A stretch of DNA of 64,000 nt, from assembly GCF_041295575.1 (NCBI RefSeq), contig NZ_CP160452.1:434001-498000 (forward strand), given 5' to 3'. This document shows, in pieces, positions 39,000 through 48,395 of this stretch. Both the position numbers and the translations under genes were made by a program. The notes beneath the pieces were generated by a model. The model worked only from the letters and a program-made list of their open reading frames with translations. It ran no database searches and was not told the DNA's origin. Position 1 is the first letter of the stretch. Every line of letters begins with the position of its first letter. The DNA is from Sporosarcina pasteurii. GTDB taxonomy: Bacteria > Bacillota > Bacilli > Bacillales_A > Planococcaceae.

Positions 39000-40185
39000 G
39001 ATATATATTTTCTATATGCTTATTAACAAGAGGTTGTGAAGTCTGAGCATTATTATCTTTTAGTAATCTATAAGTACTACTCATAGAAGCATCGAGGTGC
39101 TCTTTTCTAGTCTTAACAATTGTAATGATATATTCATAAAAAGGAATATAGGACATTGCTTTTAAAATGAACATGCAAATCGCTACTACTGCTATAAAAT
39201 AAGGAAATATTAACCAAGATTGAGCCGTTACATCAAAAGGTAATGTATCTTGATATAAATAGATAACGAATGGGTGAAGGAAGTATATTCCCATAGAAAA
39301 ATTCCCAGCATAAATTAATGCTTTTACGATGGCTACATTAATTTGTATCAACTGATAGTACAGACTTACCAGAACTAAAAAAACAATTGGTACATTGATA
39401 AAATATAAGAGGTTCTGGTTTGAATTAATAATCATTTGGTGTGTCTGATAATCAAATATAGTAAGGAATAAAATAATTCCGCCTACTAATATCATATATC
39501 TACTATTATTATTTCTGATAAGGTATTCATGTATTTTGGGCCAAAGTTTTACAAATAAAATACCAAGCATGAAATAGTAAATCCATTCTAATAAAAACGC
39601 CCTGCTGTTAATGAATTTAGTTAAATAACTATTTCCTAGTATGAATTTGTTCGTCACAAATGTGTAATTTAGATATAGAGAGCAAATCATCATAATAATT
39701 ATGGTTTTTAATTTACTTACATTTCGAATGACTAAAAATAATAAATAAAATTGAATCACTAAAACAATAAAGTACAGATGGTAATGTGATCCGCCTGTTA
39801 AAAACATATACATGAAATCTAACAGTTCTTTTTTGGAAGAAAAGTTAGGAAAGCTATAATTTCGAAAATAAGATTTATAAATTAAGTAAAAAAAGCTCCA
39901 GAAAATAAAAGGTAGAAGGATTTTAACGAGTCTACTTTTAATAAATGTACTTAAGTTAAAACCTCTATTTAATGCTTGATTGTATAATAAAAACCCACTG
40001 AGCACAGCAAAAAGTGGAGTACCAACCCTCGAAATTTGGTTTAGAAAGTTAGTCAAAACTGTATGATTTCCATCGTATGCATAATAAAATCGGACTCCTA
40101 CGTGGACCATTACTACCAATAAACAAGCAATCGCACGTACAAAAGTGATTTCATACAAATAACGCTTCTTCAATTGTGACCCCAC
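38989..40185 (-). CDS. Acyltransferase-3 family membrane protein
   Basis: This 398-aa polytopic protein has about ten transmembrane helices. The N-terminal signature is clear: FVRAIACLLVVMVHVGV with the conserved Arg and His, followed by SRVGTPLFAVLSGFLLYN. Acyltransferase-3 enzymes O-acylate sugars of surface polymers such as peptidoglycan, capsule or teichoic acid, using donors at the membrane. The surrounding tag genes suggest that a wall polymer is modified; the acceptor is unknown. It is transcribed alone, divergent from the M30/GW gene. The 407-base gap upstream (40186-40592) shows a TATAAT near 40409 but no gene. Confidence 0.82.
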   Translation of the reverse strand: MGSQLKKRYLYEITFVRAIACLLVVMVHVGVRFYYAYDGNHTVLTNFLNQISRVGTPLFAVLSGFLLYNQALNRGFNLSTFIKSRLVKILLPFIFWSFFYLIYKSYFRNYSFPNFSSKKELLDFMYMFLTGGSHYHLYFIVLVIQFYLLFLVIRNVSKLKTIIIMMICSLYLNYTFVTNKFILGNSYLTKFINSRAFLLEWIYYFMLGILFVKLWPKIHEYLIRNNNSRYMILVGGIILFLTIFDYQTHQMIINSNQNLLYFINVPIVFLVLVSLYYQLIQINVAIVKALIYAGNFSMGIYFLHPFVIYLYQDTLPFDVTAQSWLIFPYFIAVVAICMFILKAMSYIPFYEYIITIVKTRKEHLDASMSSTYRLLKDNNAQTSQPLVNKHIENIYRSK

Positions 40186-40592
40186 CCCCCCTTAAAAAAA
40201 TGTAGAAATTTGTCGGTTTTTGTATAATATTGATATCCAATTTATAATTATATCATAGCTTTTAAACGTTGTAACTGTATTATTTAAGTTCCTTTTCTAA
40301 TTATTATAAGACTGTGGAAGTTCTGGGGTTATCTTTGATGGAAATTGTCACTATAATAAAATAATCAGCCTCTGTGTGGCTTTCGATGCGTTTTTTGTTT
40401 TTTATAGTATAATAGAGATGGAATTTTCTGCGATTTTAAATAGGCGACTTGTATATCGCACCTAATGTATTTTTACGAGTAAATGGAGATATTAGAGACT
40501 AGCAAGTAACGTGCTATTGGTTCAGTAATAATTTTTGTTTTATGTATCAGATTTAATAGAGAAAAGATAAACGCTAGAAAGTAGGAATAGTA

Positions 40593-43500
40593 ATGAAGAT
40601 AAATATTAGGCTTGTAGTATCTTTTTTGGGGGTACTGAGTCTTGTCATACCTTTTGCAATTGAAACGAAGGCAAATCTACCAGAATCTGAAATCGATCGG
40701 GTTATTATAACCAACGAATCCTATGATGCATACAAAACTGAATCATCAGGTAGGTTTGATTTAGGGAAAATAAACGAAAATATTACATACGATGAGAAGC
40801 TTCCACTAGAGACCTATAAAATTGATATGAATTTACAGTTTGATCCGGAAGAAACTAAAGCAACAATTCATAAACCGGTTAAAAGTTTAATGCGAATTGC
40901 AGCAGTGGAAGGCTCAACTAAAAACTTTTGGGTTGTCGACTTTAGAACAAACAAGAACGTTTCAATAGAAGCGGAACTGCTTTATAGAGGCAAGAAATCT
41001 GAAGTATGGGTACATAATAATGAAATATCTTCTGAACAAGCAAAACGAATGGGTGAAGAGTTTGATAATAAAATCTACCCACTCATCACCCAAAATTTTG
41101 CAGAAGAATCAGATGTCGATGGAAACGGAAAGGTCTCTATTCTTGCTTACGACATACAAGATAATTTTAATGGTTTTGGGACATATGTCAGCGGATATTT
41201 CTACAATCGTGATTTATATAAAACAGAGCACTCAAATAATGCCGAAATATTCTATATTGATACATACCCAACAATGGGAATGGATAAGTCGAATTTTGAT
41301 GTTTCCAAAGCATTTTCAACGTTAGCTCACGAATTCCAACATATGGTCAATTACAATCAAAATGTAATAGTAGAACAAGGAAAAGCAATGGATGAATGGC
41401 TAGATGAAGCGATGTCACTTGCTGCAGAGAGAATGTATTCAATTGATTCCATAAGAAACCGTGTATATTATTATGAAACCTCTAATTCCATTGCAAATGG
41501 TCACTCTTTGTTATATTGGGATGAACACGGCGATGTATTAGCAAACTATTCTTTATCCTATTTATTTGGCCAATATTTACGTGTTCAGTTAAATCAGGGG
41601 GATAAAATATTTAAAGAGATTCTTAAAAAGGATATGCCTACGAAAGAGGCGTTGCAAGCCGTTTTAAATGAAAACTTTGACAATAATAAAAGTATAGAAG
41701 AATTTCTTTCTGATTTTAGACAAGCCTTACTAGTTAATGAGGATGAGGGGTTATTTGGATTTAAAGGGGAGAGAGGCTTAACGGCTTTCCAAACCCCGAT
41801 ATATTCTGGAAAGTTGCCAATACAGTTACGTGGTGGCGGTTCGGTAGTTGTGCCGTTCGAGGATGTCGAACAATTTGAAAGACCGAAAGATGTGGGCGAA
41901 TCAATCAGTTTCCGTTTAATCAACCAGAAGGGGACAGATGAAAATATTCCAGAGACACCAGAGTTAGACCCATTTACTGAGAATGATGATACAATTCGAG
42001 GATATGCAGTGCCAGGGAGCATCATCACTGTTTACAAGGATGAGGAAATTGTTGATACAACAATTACCGATGAAAATGGTAGATTCGAGATTTTCGTCGG
42101 TAAACAATTGCCGGGTACAATTTTATACATTACTGCAAAAGACAGTGTATCTGGAAACGAGAGTGTAGCAGCAATCATTACCGTAGACAACAGCACTCCT
42201 CCATCAAAACCAATTATCAATGAAGTTACAAATACTACTACGATAGTTACAGGAAAAGCTGATTTAAAATCAATTATTAAAATTACTGTTGGTGGGCAAG
42301 AAATTGGTAGCGGAACTGTAAAAGAAGATGGAACATTTGAAGTTGATATCCCTGCACAAAAAGCGGGCACCGTCTTAACGCTTACTGCTATTGATCAAGC
42401 GGGAAATATAAGTGAAGTTACAAAAGTAACTGTTATAGACGGTACAATAACAGAGAAATCCACAAGTCGTCTCGGTCATATTAAAGCAGGTGAATCATTT
42501 ATTTATCCAAATCCACCAGGCGAAGTGAATAAAAAATCATCAGAAGAATATAAGAACGCTGTTTACTATATTAAAAAAGAAGCGACTTATAAAGGCGAAC
42601 GTTATTACTTATTAAGCACATTGCCAAGCGCTGTGAATGGAACAATAGGTTGGATGAAAGCATCAGATGTATCTAGTCATGTACATGCTGGTGTTGATAG
42701 GCATAGAAAAACCTTTTATGTGAAAGGTACTGGTGGAGCAGGATTTGATACTGCTTGGGGCGGAAGCGAAAACCATGTTTACCCTGATTTAAAACCGTAC
42801 AAAAATGAACTATTTACAGTTAACCTAACTGAAAAAGTAGGAAACAATATTTGGTATCGGGGAATGTTAAAAGGAAAACAAACTTGGATCCACAGCAGCT
42901 TTGTATCAGAATTCACTGATTCCTATGTCGAACTTTCAACAAGCCGACTTGGCCATATTAAAGCAGGTAATTTACCAATCTACTCATCACCATTTAATAC
43001 GGCGGACAAGAAGTCATCTGATAGTTATACAAATAGTGTTTACTACATTAAAAAACAAGCAACTTATAATAAAGAACTTTATTATTTACTAAGTAATAAT
43101 CCGAGTTCAACTAGCCGTACTATTGGTTGGATGAAAGCTTCAGACGTATCCAGTCATCCACACGTTGGCGTAGATAGGAAACAGAGAACTTTATATATTA
43201 AGGGGACAGGCGGAGCTGGATTCACGCGTGCTTGGGGTGGCAATGAAAACCATGTATATTCGGATTTGAAACAGCTAAAAGGAGCCGAATTCAATGTTAA
43301 TCTAACAGAAAAAGTTGGAAATAACATCTGGTACCGCGGCATGTTAAACGGTAAACAAACTTGGATCCACAACAGCTACGTAACAGAACTTGATAAGATT
43401 TATAAGGAACAGTCAACGAGCCGCTTAGGCCATATTAAAGCTGGTGAATCATTCCTTTTTACGACACCTTATAATCAGGAATCAGCAAAGTCATCCGAAA

Positions 43501-43868
43501 GCTATAAAAATAGTGTGTATTACATTAAGAAACAAGCGAATTTCAATGGTACGTTGTACTACTTATTAAGCACAAGGCCAAGTGCAACAACAGGAACCAT
43601 TGGTTGGATGAAAGCATTGGATGTATCCAGTCACGTTCATAAAGGACATGACAGGAAACAAAAGACATTTATTGTTAAAGGCAACGGCGGTGCTGGATTC
43701 GACACTGCATGGGGAGGCAGTAATAACAGTGTCTATGCTGACCTGATACCGTTAAAGAATGCAATCTTCCATGTGAATTTAACCGAAAAAGTTGGAAATA
43801 ACATTTGGTACCGTGGCATGTTGAATGGCAAACAAACATGGATCCATAGCAGTTATGTTAAAAAATAA
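40593..43868 (+). CDS. GW-module surface protein with M30-like metallopeptidase domain
   Basis: This 1091-aa secreted protein has a signal peptide (residues 1-28) and an N-terminal zincin domain with HEFQH (His246-Glu247-His250) and a downstream DEWLDEA (about 267-273), the arrangement of M30/hyicolysin-type peptidases. Two bacterial Ig-like repeats follow (about 453-535 and 537-617; TVYKDEEIVDTTITDENGRF, then KITVGGQEIGSGTVKEDGTF). The last 470 residues are three near-identical double GW modules, each starting STSRLGHIKAG, with IGWMKASDVSSH and ending KVGNNIWYRGML...WIHSSYV. GW modules bind lipoteichoic or wall teichoic acids, so the protease should be held non-covalently at the surface. Confidence 0.85.
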   Translation: MKINIRLVVSFLGVLSLVIPFAIETKANLPESEIDRVIITNESYDAYKTESSGRFDLGKINENITYDEKLPLETYKIDMNLQFDPEETKATIHKPVKSLMRIAAVEGSTKNFWVVDFRTNKNVSIEAELLYRGKKSEVWVHNNEISSEQAKRMGEEFDNKIYPLITQNFAEESDVDGNGKVSILAYDIQDNFNGFGTYVSGYFYNRDLYKTEHSNNAEIFYIDTYPTMGMDKSNFDVSKAFSTLAHEFQHMVNYNQNVIVEQGKAMDEWLDEAMSLAAERMYSIDSIRNRVYYYETSNSIANGHSLLYWDEHGDVLANYSLSYLFGQYLRVQLNQGDKIFKEILKKDMPTKEALQAVLNENFDNNKSIEEFLSDFRQALLVNEDEGLFGFKGERGLTAFQTPIYSGKLPIQLRGGGSVVVPFEDVEQFERPKDVGESISFRLINQKGTDENIPETPELDPFTENDDTIRGYAVPGSIITVYKDEEIVDTTITDENGRFEIFVGKQLPGTILYITAKDSVSGNESVAAIITVDNSTPPSKPIINEVTNTTTIVTGKADLKSIIKITVGGQEIGSGTVKEDGTFEVDIPAQKAGTVLTLTAIDQAGNISEVTKVTVIDGTITEKSTSRLGHIKAGESFIYPNPPGEVNKKSSEEYKNAVYYIKKEATYKGERYYLLSTLPSAVNGTIGWMKASDVSSHVHAGVDRHRKTFYVKGTGGAGFDTAWGGSENHVYPDLKPYKNELFTVNLTEKVGNNIWYRGMLKGKQTWIHSSFVSEFTDSYVELSTSRLGHIKAGNLPIYSSPFNTADKKSSDSYTNSVYYIKKQATYNKELYYLLSNNPSSTSRTIGWMKASDVSSHPHVGVDRKQRTLYIKGTGGAGFTRAWGGNENHVYSDLKQLKGAEFNVNLTEKVGNNIWYRGMLNGKQTWIHNSYVTELDKIYKEQSTSRLGHIKAGESFLFTTPYNQESAKSSESYKNSVYYIKKQANFNGTLYYLLSTRPSATTGTIGWMKALDVSSHVHKGHDRKQKTFIVKGNGGAGFDTAWGGSNNSVYADLIPLKNAIFHVNLTEKVGNNIWYRGMLNGKQTWIHSSYVKK

Positions 43869-43912
43869 AAATAACTTCATTGTAGAAAAATAAGTCTTTT
43901 GCTATATTTTGC

Positions 43913-43966
43913 AATATCCGGATGTCGATACTTGAGGAATAATACCGACATTCGGATATTTTTTTG
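43913..43966 (+). terminator. Terminator after the M30/GW gene
   Basis: A long stem with arms AATATCCGGATGTCG / CGACATTCGGATATT (one mismatch) and a T-run of six or more. Confidence 0.9.
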
Positions 43967-44002
43967 AAAAAGTATTTCAGAGGGTTTCTAAAGATACTAT
44001 TT

Positions 44003-44031
44003 TTTACTTTGTTGAAAAGTTATTCTATAAT
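44003..44031 (+). promoter_or_regulatory. Candidate promoter of the TagF-like gene
   Basis: TTTACT (44003-44008), 17 bases, TATAAT (44026-44031), leaving a leader of about 110 bases before the ATG. Confidence 0.5.
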
Positions 44032-44147
44032 AAATGAATCGAGATAAGTTCTCGTTTGTAGCATTTTTCGTCAAGAAATCATCAGCAAAGTATTGTGGAG
44101 TAATCCGTAACACTTTGTAATCAAATGAATGTAAGAGGGATAAAGAA

Positions 44148-46598
44148 ATGGATGTATATTACGGAAATTTTAATATACTGCACACTGATAATAATAAAAT
44201 CGAATTTAATATCATAGGGCATCCAGAAGTCTTCACAGCAACTACAGAACTTTCACAAATAAACTCGCCTATATATCTTGGCGATATTAATCTGGAAGAT
44301 CAACTATTATATAAAAAGCTTGATGAAGACCAAACATTTTATATTTATGTTAAGGATACTGGAATATATGGTGTGAATATTAGTGTAGCAAATGAATTTG
44401 ATGCTCAGTCTGTAACTGGAAGTTTTCCTTTAGAAATAAACAGGGAATCTAAGGTTGTTTCCATTAAACAAACATCGCCACTAGGGTATTCTTTCTACAC
44501 CAAAGACGGCGAATTAGCATTTACGATTAACGAACTTATTTCCGAGGATTTGGAACCAATTATCATGCCATATGATTTAGGACTTACAACTGTTGAATAT
44601 CGATATTTACAAGTCGGTCATGTACGCTATCAAAACCACCATCAATATATTAGCTATGATTTATTTAGAAAAGAATTTATTTTAACTAAAAAAATGATTA
44701 AAGTTCTTTATAACAGTTCACAGGTGGATTTGGATTTTAGTGAATATGAAACAATTAAATTTAAAGCCGCTGGAAAATCGAGTTCTCAAAGTACGATAAG
44801 ATTTCCTTCAGGAAGGGCAGTTAGGGTTTTTCATCCGATTAAAGTACTCATGGATAAAAATCAGCACATTCATTCAATTTTTGATATCGATGGAGAAGTA
44901 TATCATCTACACAATCGATTAGCGGGAATATATTTAACAAGAGGATATCCAACTAGGGTTAGTGGCTTTAGATCGTCTATGATTGGATTTTTCGGATTTA
45001 AAAACCTCTATTTAGTCGGCAGGAATACACATTATGCTTTTCAGGCAAATGAAAAATATGAAAACTTATTTTTAGAAGATGAACAAGTTAGTACATTTGT
45101 TAGACCGCTAAAAATTAAGCTTTTCCGACGTTTTGGCTATTTTAAAGTGCCTATTAATAAAATCGTAGAGCCGAAGCAATCTACTGTCGATTTGCATCAA
45201 GGTGGGAGTTTCCCGCTTCATCCAGTTAAAATAAAAACAAGAAGCGGGCGGAAAAACATCTCATTAGATGTAAAAAATACAGATGAAAAAGCTATCACAT
45301 TAGGGGTTGATGCTCGTAGAAATCTTGTGGTGGATACTACTCTACAACAAAGTAAATTCAATTTATTTAAAAGGATTAGTTTAATTGTCGAACAACTCGT
45401 TCCGTCTAAGTTAATGTCTAAGTTAGATGGAGTTAAAAAACGCTGCCGTTTAGAAATTGAGAAAATGATGTTTAATTTTCTAGGTAGTTTACCCAAAAAG
45501 AAGCTCGTCGTCTTCGAAAGTTTTCATGGTAAACAATATAGTGATAGCCCTCGAGCCATCTACGAGTACATGAAAGTAGAAAAACCGGAATTTAATTTAT
45601 TATGGAGTATTGATCCTAGCAGTGAAAACTTATTTAAATCATTTAATGTTCCTTACATTAAACGCGGCTCATTTAAATGGCTTTTAACTTTTCCTAGGGC
45701 CAAGTATTGGGTGAATAATGCTCGCTTACCCAACTGGATAAAAAAGCCAAAAGGTACTGTTTATTTACAAACCTGGCATGGAACGCCTTTGAAGAAATTG
45801 GGTTTTGATATTGAGGAAGTTTATATGCCAGGAACGAATACTATGACTTATCAAAATAACTTCGCGAATGAAGCAAAAAACTGGGACTACCTAGTATCTC
45901 CAAATGCCTATTCAACGGAGATATTTAGACGGGCATTCCGCTACAGCGGTAAAGTGATTGAATCAGGTTATCCGAGAAACGATGCCTTACAAAACACTGA
46001 TGAAGAGTCGATAAATAAAATCAGGCAAACAATTGGAATTCCCGAAGGTAAGAAAATCGTTCTATATGCCCCTACATGGCGAGATGATGATTTTTACGGC
46101 AGAGGGAAATATAAGTTTGAGTTTCAATTTGACTTACGGCGCTTTAAAGAAAGATATGGAGACGACTTTGTACTGCTTACGAGAATGCATTATCTCGTAG
46201 CAGAGAACTTTGATTTTTCGCGTTATGAAGGATTCATATTTGATGTATCGAGCTATCCGGATATAAAAGATTTATACCGCATTTCCGATATATTAATTAC
46301 GGATTATTCATCGGTTTTCTTTGATTATAGTATATTAAATCGTCCAATCATCTTTTATATGTATGATTTGGAAAAGTATAGGGACCAGTTAAGAGGGTTC
46401 TACTTTGATATTGAAAAAGATGCCCCAGGCCCTATCGCTGAAACTGAGGATGAGTTATTTGCTGCAATTGATGCAACGATAAGTCCTTCATGGAGTACCC
46501 CCAAAAACTTTAGGAGATTTCAAGAGAAATTTACGAATTGGGAAGATGGACATGCCTCAAGAAAAGTGGTTGAAACAATGTTGTCGTCGCCTGAATAG
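44148..46598 (+). CDS. TagF-like teichoic acid polymerase with novel N-terminal region
   Basis: This 816-aa protein ends in a complete Glyphos_transf domain (about residues 440-816): FESFHGKQYSDSPRAIYEYM, YLQTWHGTPLKKLGFDIEEV, SGYPRNDAL, LYAPTWRDDDFYG, RMHYLVAE and ITDYSSVFFDYS. WHGTPLKK is the TagF/TarL-type active-site block, so it should polymerise or extend glycerol- or ribitol-phosphate chains. The first about 430 residues are beta-rich, unrelated to anything I recognise, and may bind polymer or membrane. The C-terminal domain is closely similar to the shorter paralogue at 52923-54101. It is flanked by its own promoter and terminator. Confidence 0.78.
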   Translation: MDVYYGNFNILHTDNNKIEFNIIGHPEVFTATTELSQINSPIYLGDINLEDQLLYKKLDEDQTFYIYVKDTGIYGVNISVANEFDAQSVTGSFPLEINRESKVVSIKQTSPLGYSFYTKDGELAFTINELISEDLEPIIMPYDLGLTTVEYRYLQVGHVRYQNHHQYISYDLFRKEFILTKKMIKVLYNSSQVDLDFSEYETIKFKAAGKSSSQSTIRFPSGRAVRVFHPIKVLMDKNQHIHSIFDIDGEVYHLHNRLAGIYLTRGYPTRVSGFRSSMIGFFGFKNLYLVGRNTHYAFQANEKYENLFLEDEQVSTFVRPLKIKLFRRFGYFKVPINKIVEPKQSTVDLHQGGSFPLHPVKIKTRSGRKNISLDVKNTDEKAITLGVDARRNLVVDTTLQQSKFNLFKRISLIVEQLVPSKLMSKLDGVKKRCRLEIEKMMFNFLGSLPKKKLVVFESFHGKQYSDSPRAIYEYMKVEKPEFNLLWSIDPSSENLFKSFNVPYIKRGSFKWLLTFPRAKYWVNNARLPNWIKKPKGTVYLQTWHGTPLKKLGFDIEEVYMPGTNTMTYQNNFANEAKNWDYLVSPNAYSTEIFRRAFRYSGKVIESGYPRNDALQNTDEESINKIRQTIGIPEGKKIVLYAPTWRDDDFYGRGKYKFEFQFDLRRFKERYGDDFVLLTRMHYLVAENFDFSRYEGFIFDVSSYPDIKDLYRISDILITDYSSVFFDYSILNRPIIFYMYDLEKYRDQLRGFYFDIEKDAPGPIAETEDELFAAIDATISPSWSTPKNFRRFQEKFTNWEDGHASRKVVETMLSSPE

Positions 46599-46607
46599 TA
46601 ATAGAAA

Positions 46608-46650
46608 CAACAAAGCGCCTTCCGTGTCTGATTCCGGGAGGCGTTTATTT
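46608..46650 (+). terminator. Probable terminator after the TagF-like gene
   Basis: Imperfect stem AAAGCGCCTTCCG / CGGGAGGCGTTT with a 9-base loop and a short T-rich stretch. Confidence 0.55.
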
Positions 46651-46784
46651 ATAAAGCGATTAAACAACGTAATGTAAATTAAAGAAGGAAAAGCGTTAGT
46701 TTATCTTGTATATTATAAGTAGAAAATAAATCATGAAAAACATTGTCAAGGCAATAATACTATTAAAGAACTGAAGGTGAAAAT

Positions 46785-48269
46785 ATGAACTATGTGATTA
46801 CTTCTATCTTATCATCAAGTTTTGGGGGCCGTACGAAGTCGTTACTAAGGAGAACGAAAAACTTATGTATCGATGGGAACCTGCCATTTACAATCATTAC
46901 AACAAACTACAACCCCAACTATAACCGTGTATATAAAAGTTATTATAAAGAGGGTTATTTACCGGAAGATGTAAAGATGATAAATATCTACGATTACCTC
47001 GCTAAAAGATCATATACAGTTAAAAAAGAAAACCTTCCAGTCGAAGAGGAAGGTTTACAATCCTTTGAAGTTGAAAAAGAGAAAGTCTATCGTTTTTTTG
47101 ACAACGGTGAATATGTGCTATATAAGAACTTTACACATCCGAATAATGGGATAAAGTTTATAGATGAGATGGATCCAGCAAATCGAATGCGTAAAGTGAG
47201 AAAAGAATTCAACTATAATGGGTTGTGTCATAAAAAAATCATCTATAAACAGGGGACAACAAATAAGATTGAAGAAATTTTTTATGATGAGCATGGGAAG
47301 GCATATCTAAATAAAAATTATAATGGGACATCCGAAGAAAAATTGGTAAGAATATATTATTTTAATGAAAATGAAATACTTGAGTTTACTTCGGAAAAAG
47401 AGTTGTTTAAATATTGTTTTGAATTGATGATAGAAAATAATTCTACTGTTATTTGTGATGCTAGACTACTTGATCGACCATTAATTGAAATGAAGGCAGA
47501 TGTAAAAAAGGTTTTTGTATTGCATAGCTCACATTTAACTGGTGAAGACATTAATGAGTTGAAACCATCTTACAAGTATTTAATTAATCAGTATGACAAC
47601 CTTGACGCCATTGTTACATTAACTGAACAACAGAAGAATGATCTTGTACAAATCATAAATGATGACAGGAAAATAAAAGTTATTCCTCATTCAACGCCTA
47701 TCAATACATCCTTTGAAATAAATCGGGAAAATAAGTTTGTTTATATGGGACGGCTAACTCCTGAAAAACAAATAGACCATCTTATAGAAGCATATAATAT
47801 TGCAAGAAGAGACATAGGGGACTATACCTTGGACATTTACGGCGACGGAAATGAAAAGGATAATTTAAGTCAACTTATTAATCGTTATAACTTACAAAAT
47901 AAGGTGACGCTCAAAGGTCGTACTAATAATCCAGAAAAAGCATTTTCATCGGCAAAGGCCTCATTTATTACAAGCAAATATGAAGGTTTTGGTTTAGTGA
48001 TTATGGAAAGTTTAAATAACGGATGTCCTGTAGTTGCATATGATATGAAATATGGACCAAGTGACTTAATTGAGCATGAGAAAAATGGCCTGATTGTCGA
48101 AAGAAACAATGTCCAAGAACTCGCAAGAGCAATGGTTAAAGTAACTAAAGTAAATTATAATGTGGATCAATTACCAAATAAGTTCAGTGATCAGTACTTT
48201 GTTGATAGTTGGGTAAATTTATTATCGGGTCGGGAAAAGAAGGGTTTTTTTAGTAGTTTTTTTAAATAA
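46785..48269 (+). CDS. GT4 glycosyltransferase, TagE/TarM-like
   Basis: This 494-aa retaining glycosyltransferase has a C-terminal GT-B domain: FVYMGRLTPEKQIDHLIEAY, LDIYGDGNEKD, VTLKGRTNNPEKAFSSAKAS and the EX7E motif EGFGLVIMES. The N-terminal half (residues 1-250) has the Bacillales TagE/TarM-like layout, opening ITSILSSSFGGRTKSLL, with a beta-rich insertion (VEKEKVYRFFDNGEYVLYKN). These enzymes decorate poly(glycerol/ribitol phosphate) with glucose or GlcNAc. Its place between two polymer-related genes supports this. Which sugar is added cannot be told. Confidence 0.75.
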   Translation: MNYVITSILSSSFGGRTKSLLRRTKNLCIDGNLPFTIITTNYNPNYNRVYKSYYKEGYLPEDVKMINIYDYLAKRSYTVKKENLPVEEEGLQSFEVEKEKVYRFFDNGEYVLYKNFTHPNNGIKFIDEMDPANRMRKVRKEFNYNGLCHKKIIYKQGTTNKIEEIFYDEHGKAYLNKNYNGTSEEKLVRIYYFNENEILEFTSEKELFKYCFELMIENNSTVICDARLLDRPLIEMKADVKKVFVLHSSHLTGEDINELKPSYKYLINQYDNLDAIVTLTEQQKNDLVQIINDDRKIKVIPHSTPINTSFEINRENKFVYMGRLTPEKQIDHLIEAYNIARRDIGDYTLDIYGDGNEKDNLSQLINRYNLQNKVTLKGRTNNPEKAFSSAKASFITSKYEGFGLVIMESLNNGCPVVAYDMKYGPSDLIEHEKNGLIVERNNVQELARAMVKVTKVNYNVDQLPNKFSDQYFVDSWVNLLSGREKKGFFSSFFK

Positions 48270-48299
48270 TTAATTGGTTTAAAGAAGAAAATCTGTCCC

Positions 48300-48327
48300 C
48301 CTCATCAATATTGATGAGGTTTTTTTC
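48300..48327 (+). terminator. Terminator after the glycosyltransferase gene
   Basis: A perfect 20-base palindrome, CCTCATCAATATTGATGAGG, followed by eight T residues. Confidence 0.9.
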
Positions 48328-48335
48328 TGTTCGTA

Positions 48336-48365
48336 TTGTTAAACTTACAAGAAATATAGTATGAT
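48336..48365 (+). promoter_or_regulatory. Candidate promoter of the glucosaminidase gene
   Basis: TTGTTA (48336-48341), 18 bases, TATGAT (48360-48365), 30 bases before the TTG start. Confidence 0.5.
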
Positions 48366-48395
48366 AGAATTTGCAGAAAAAAGGAGGGTGTATAT

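Noticed and set aside
41594..42370. Two long minus-strand ORFs opposite the M30/GW gene
   Set aside because: Antisense shadows of a well-supported plus-strand coding sequence; no start signals or homology.
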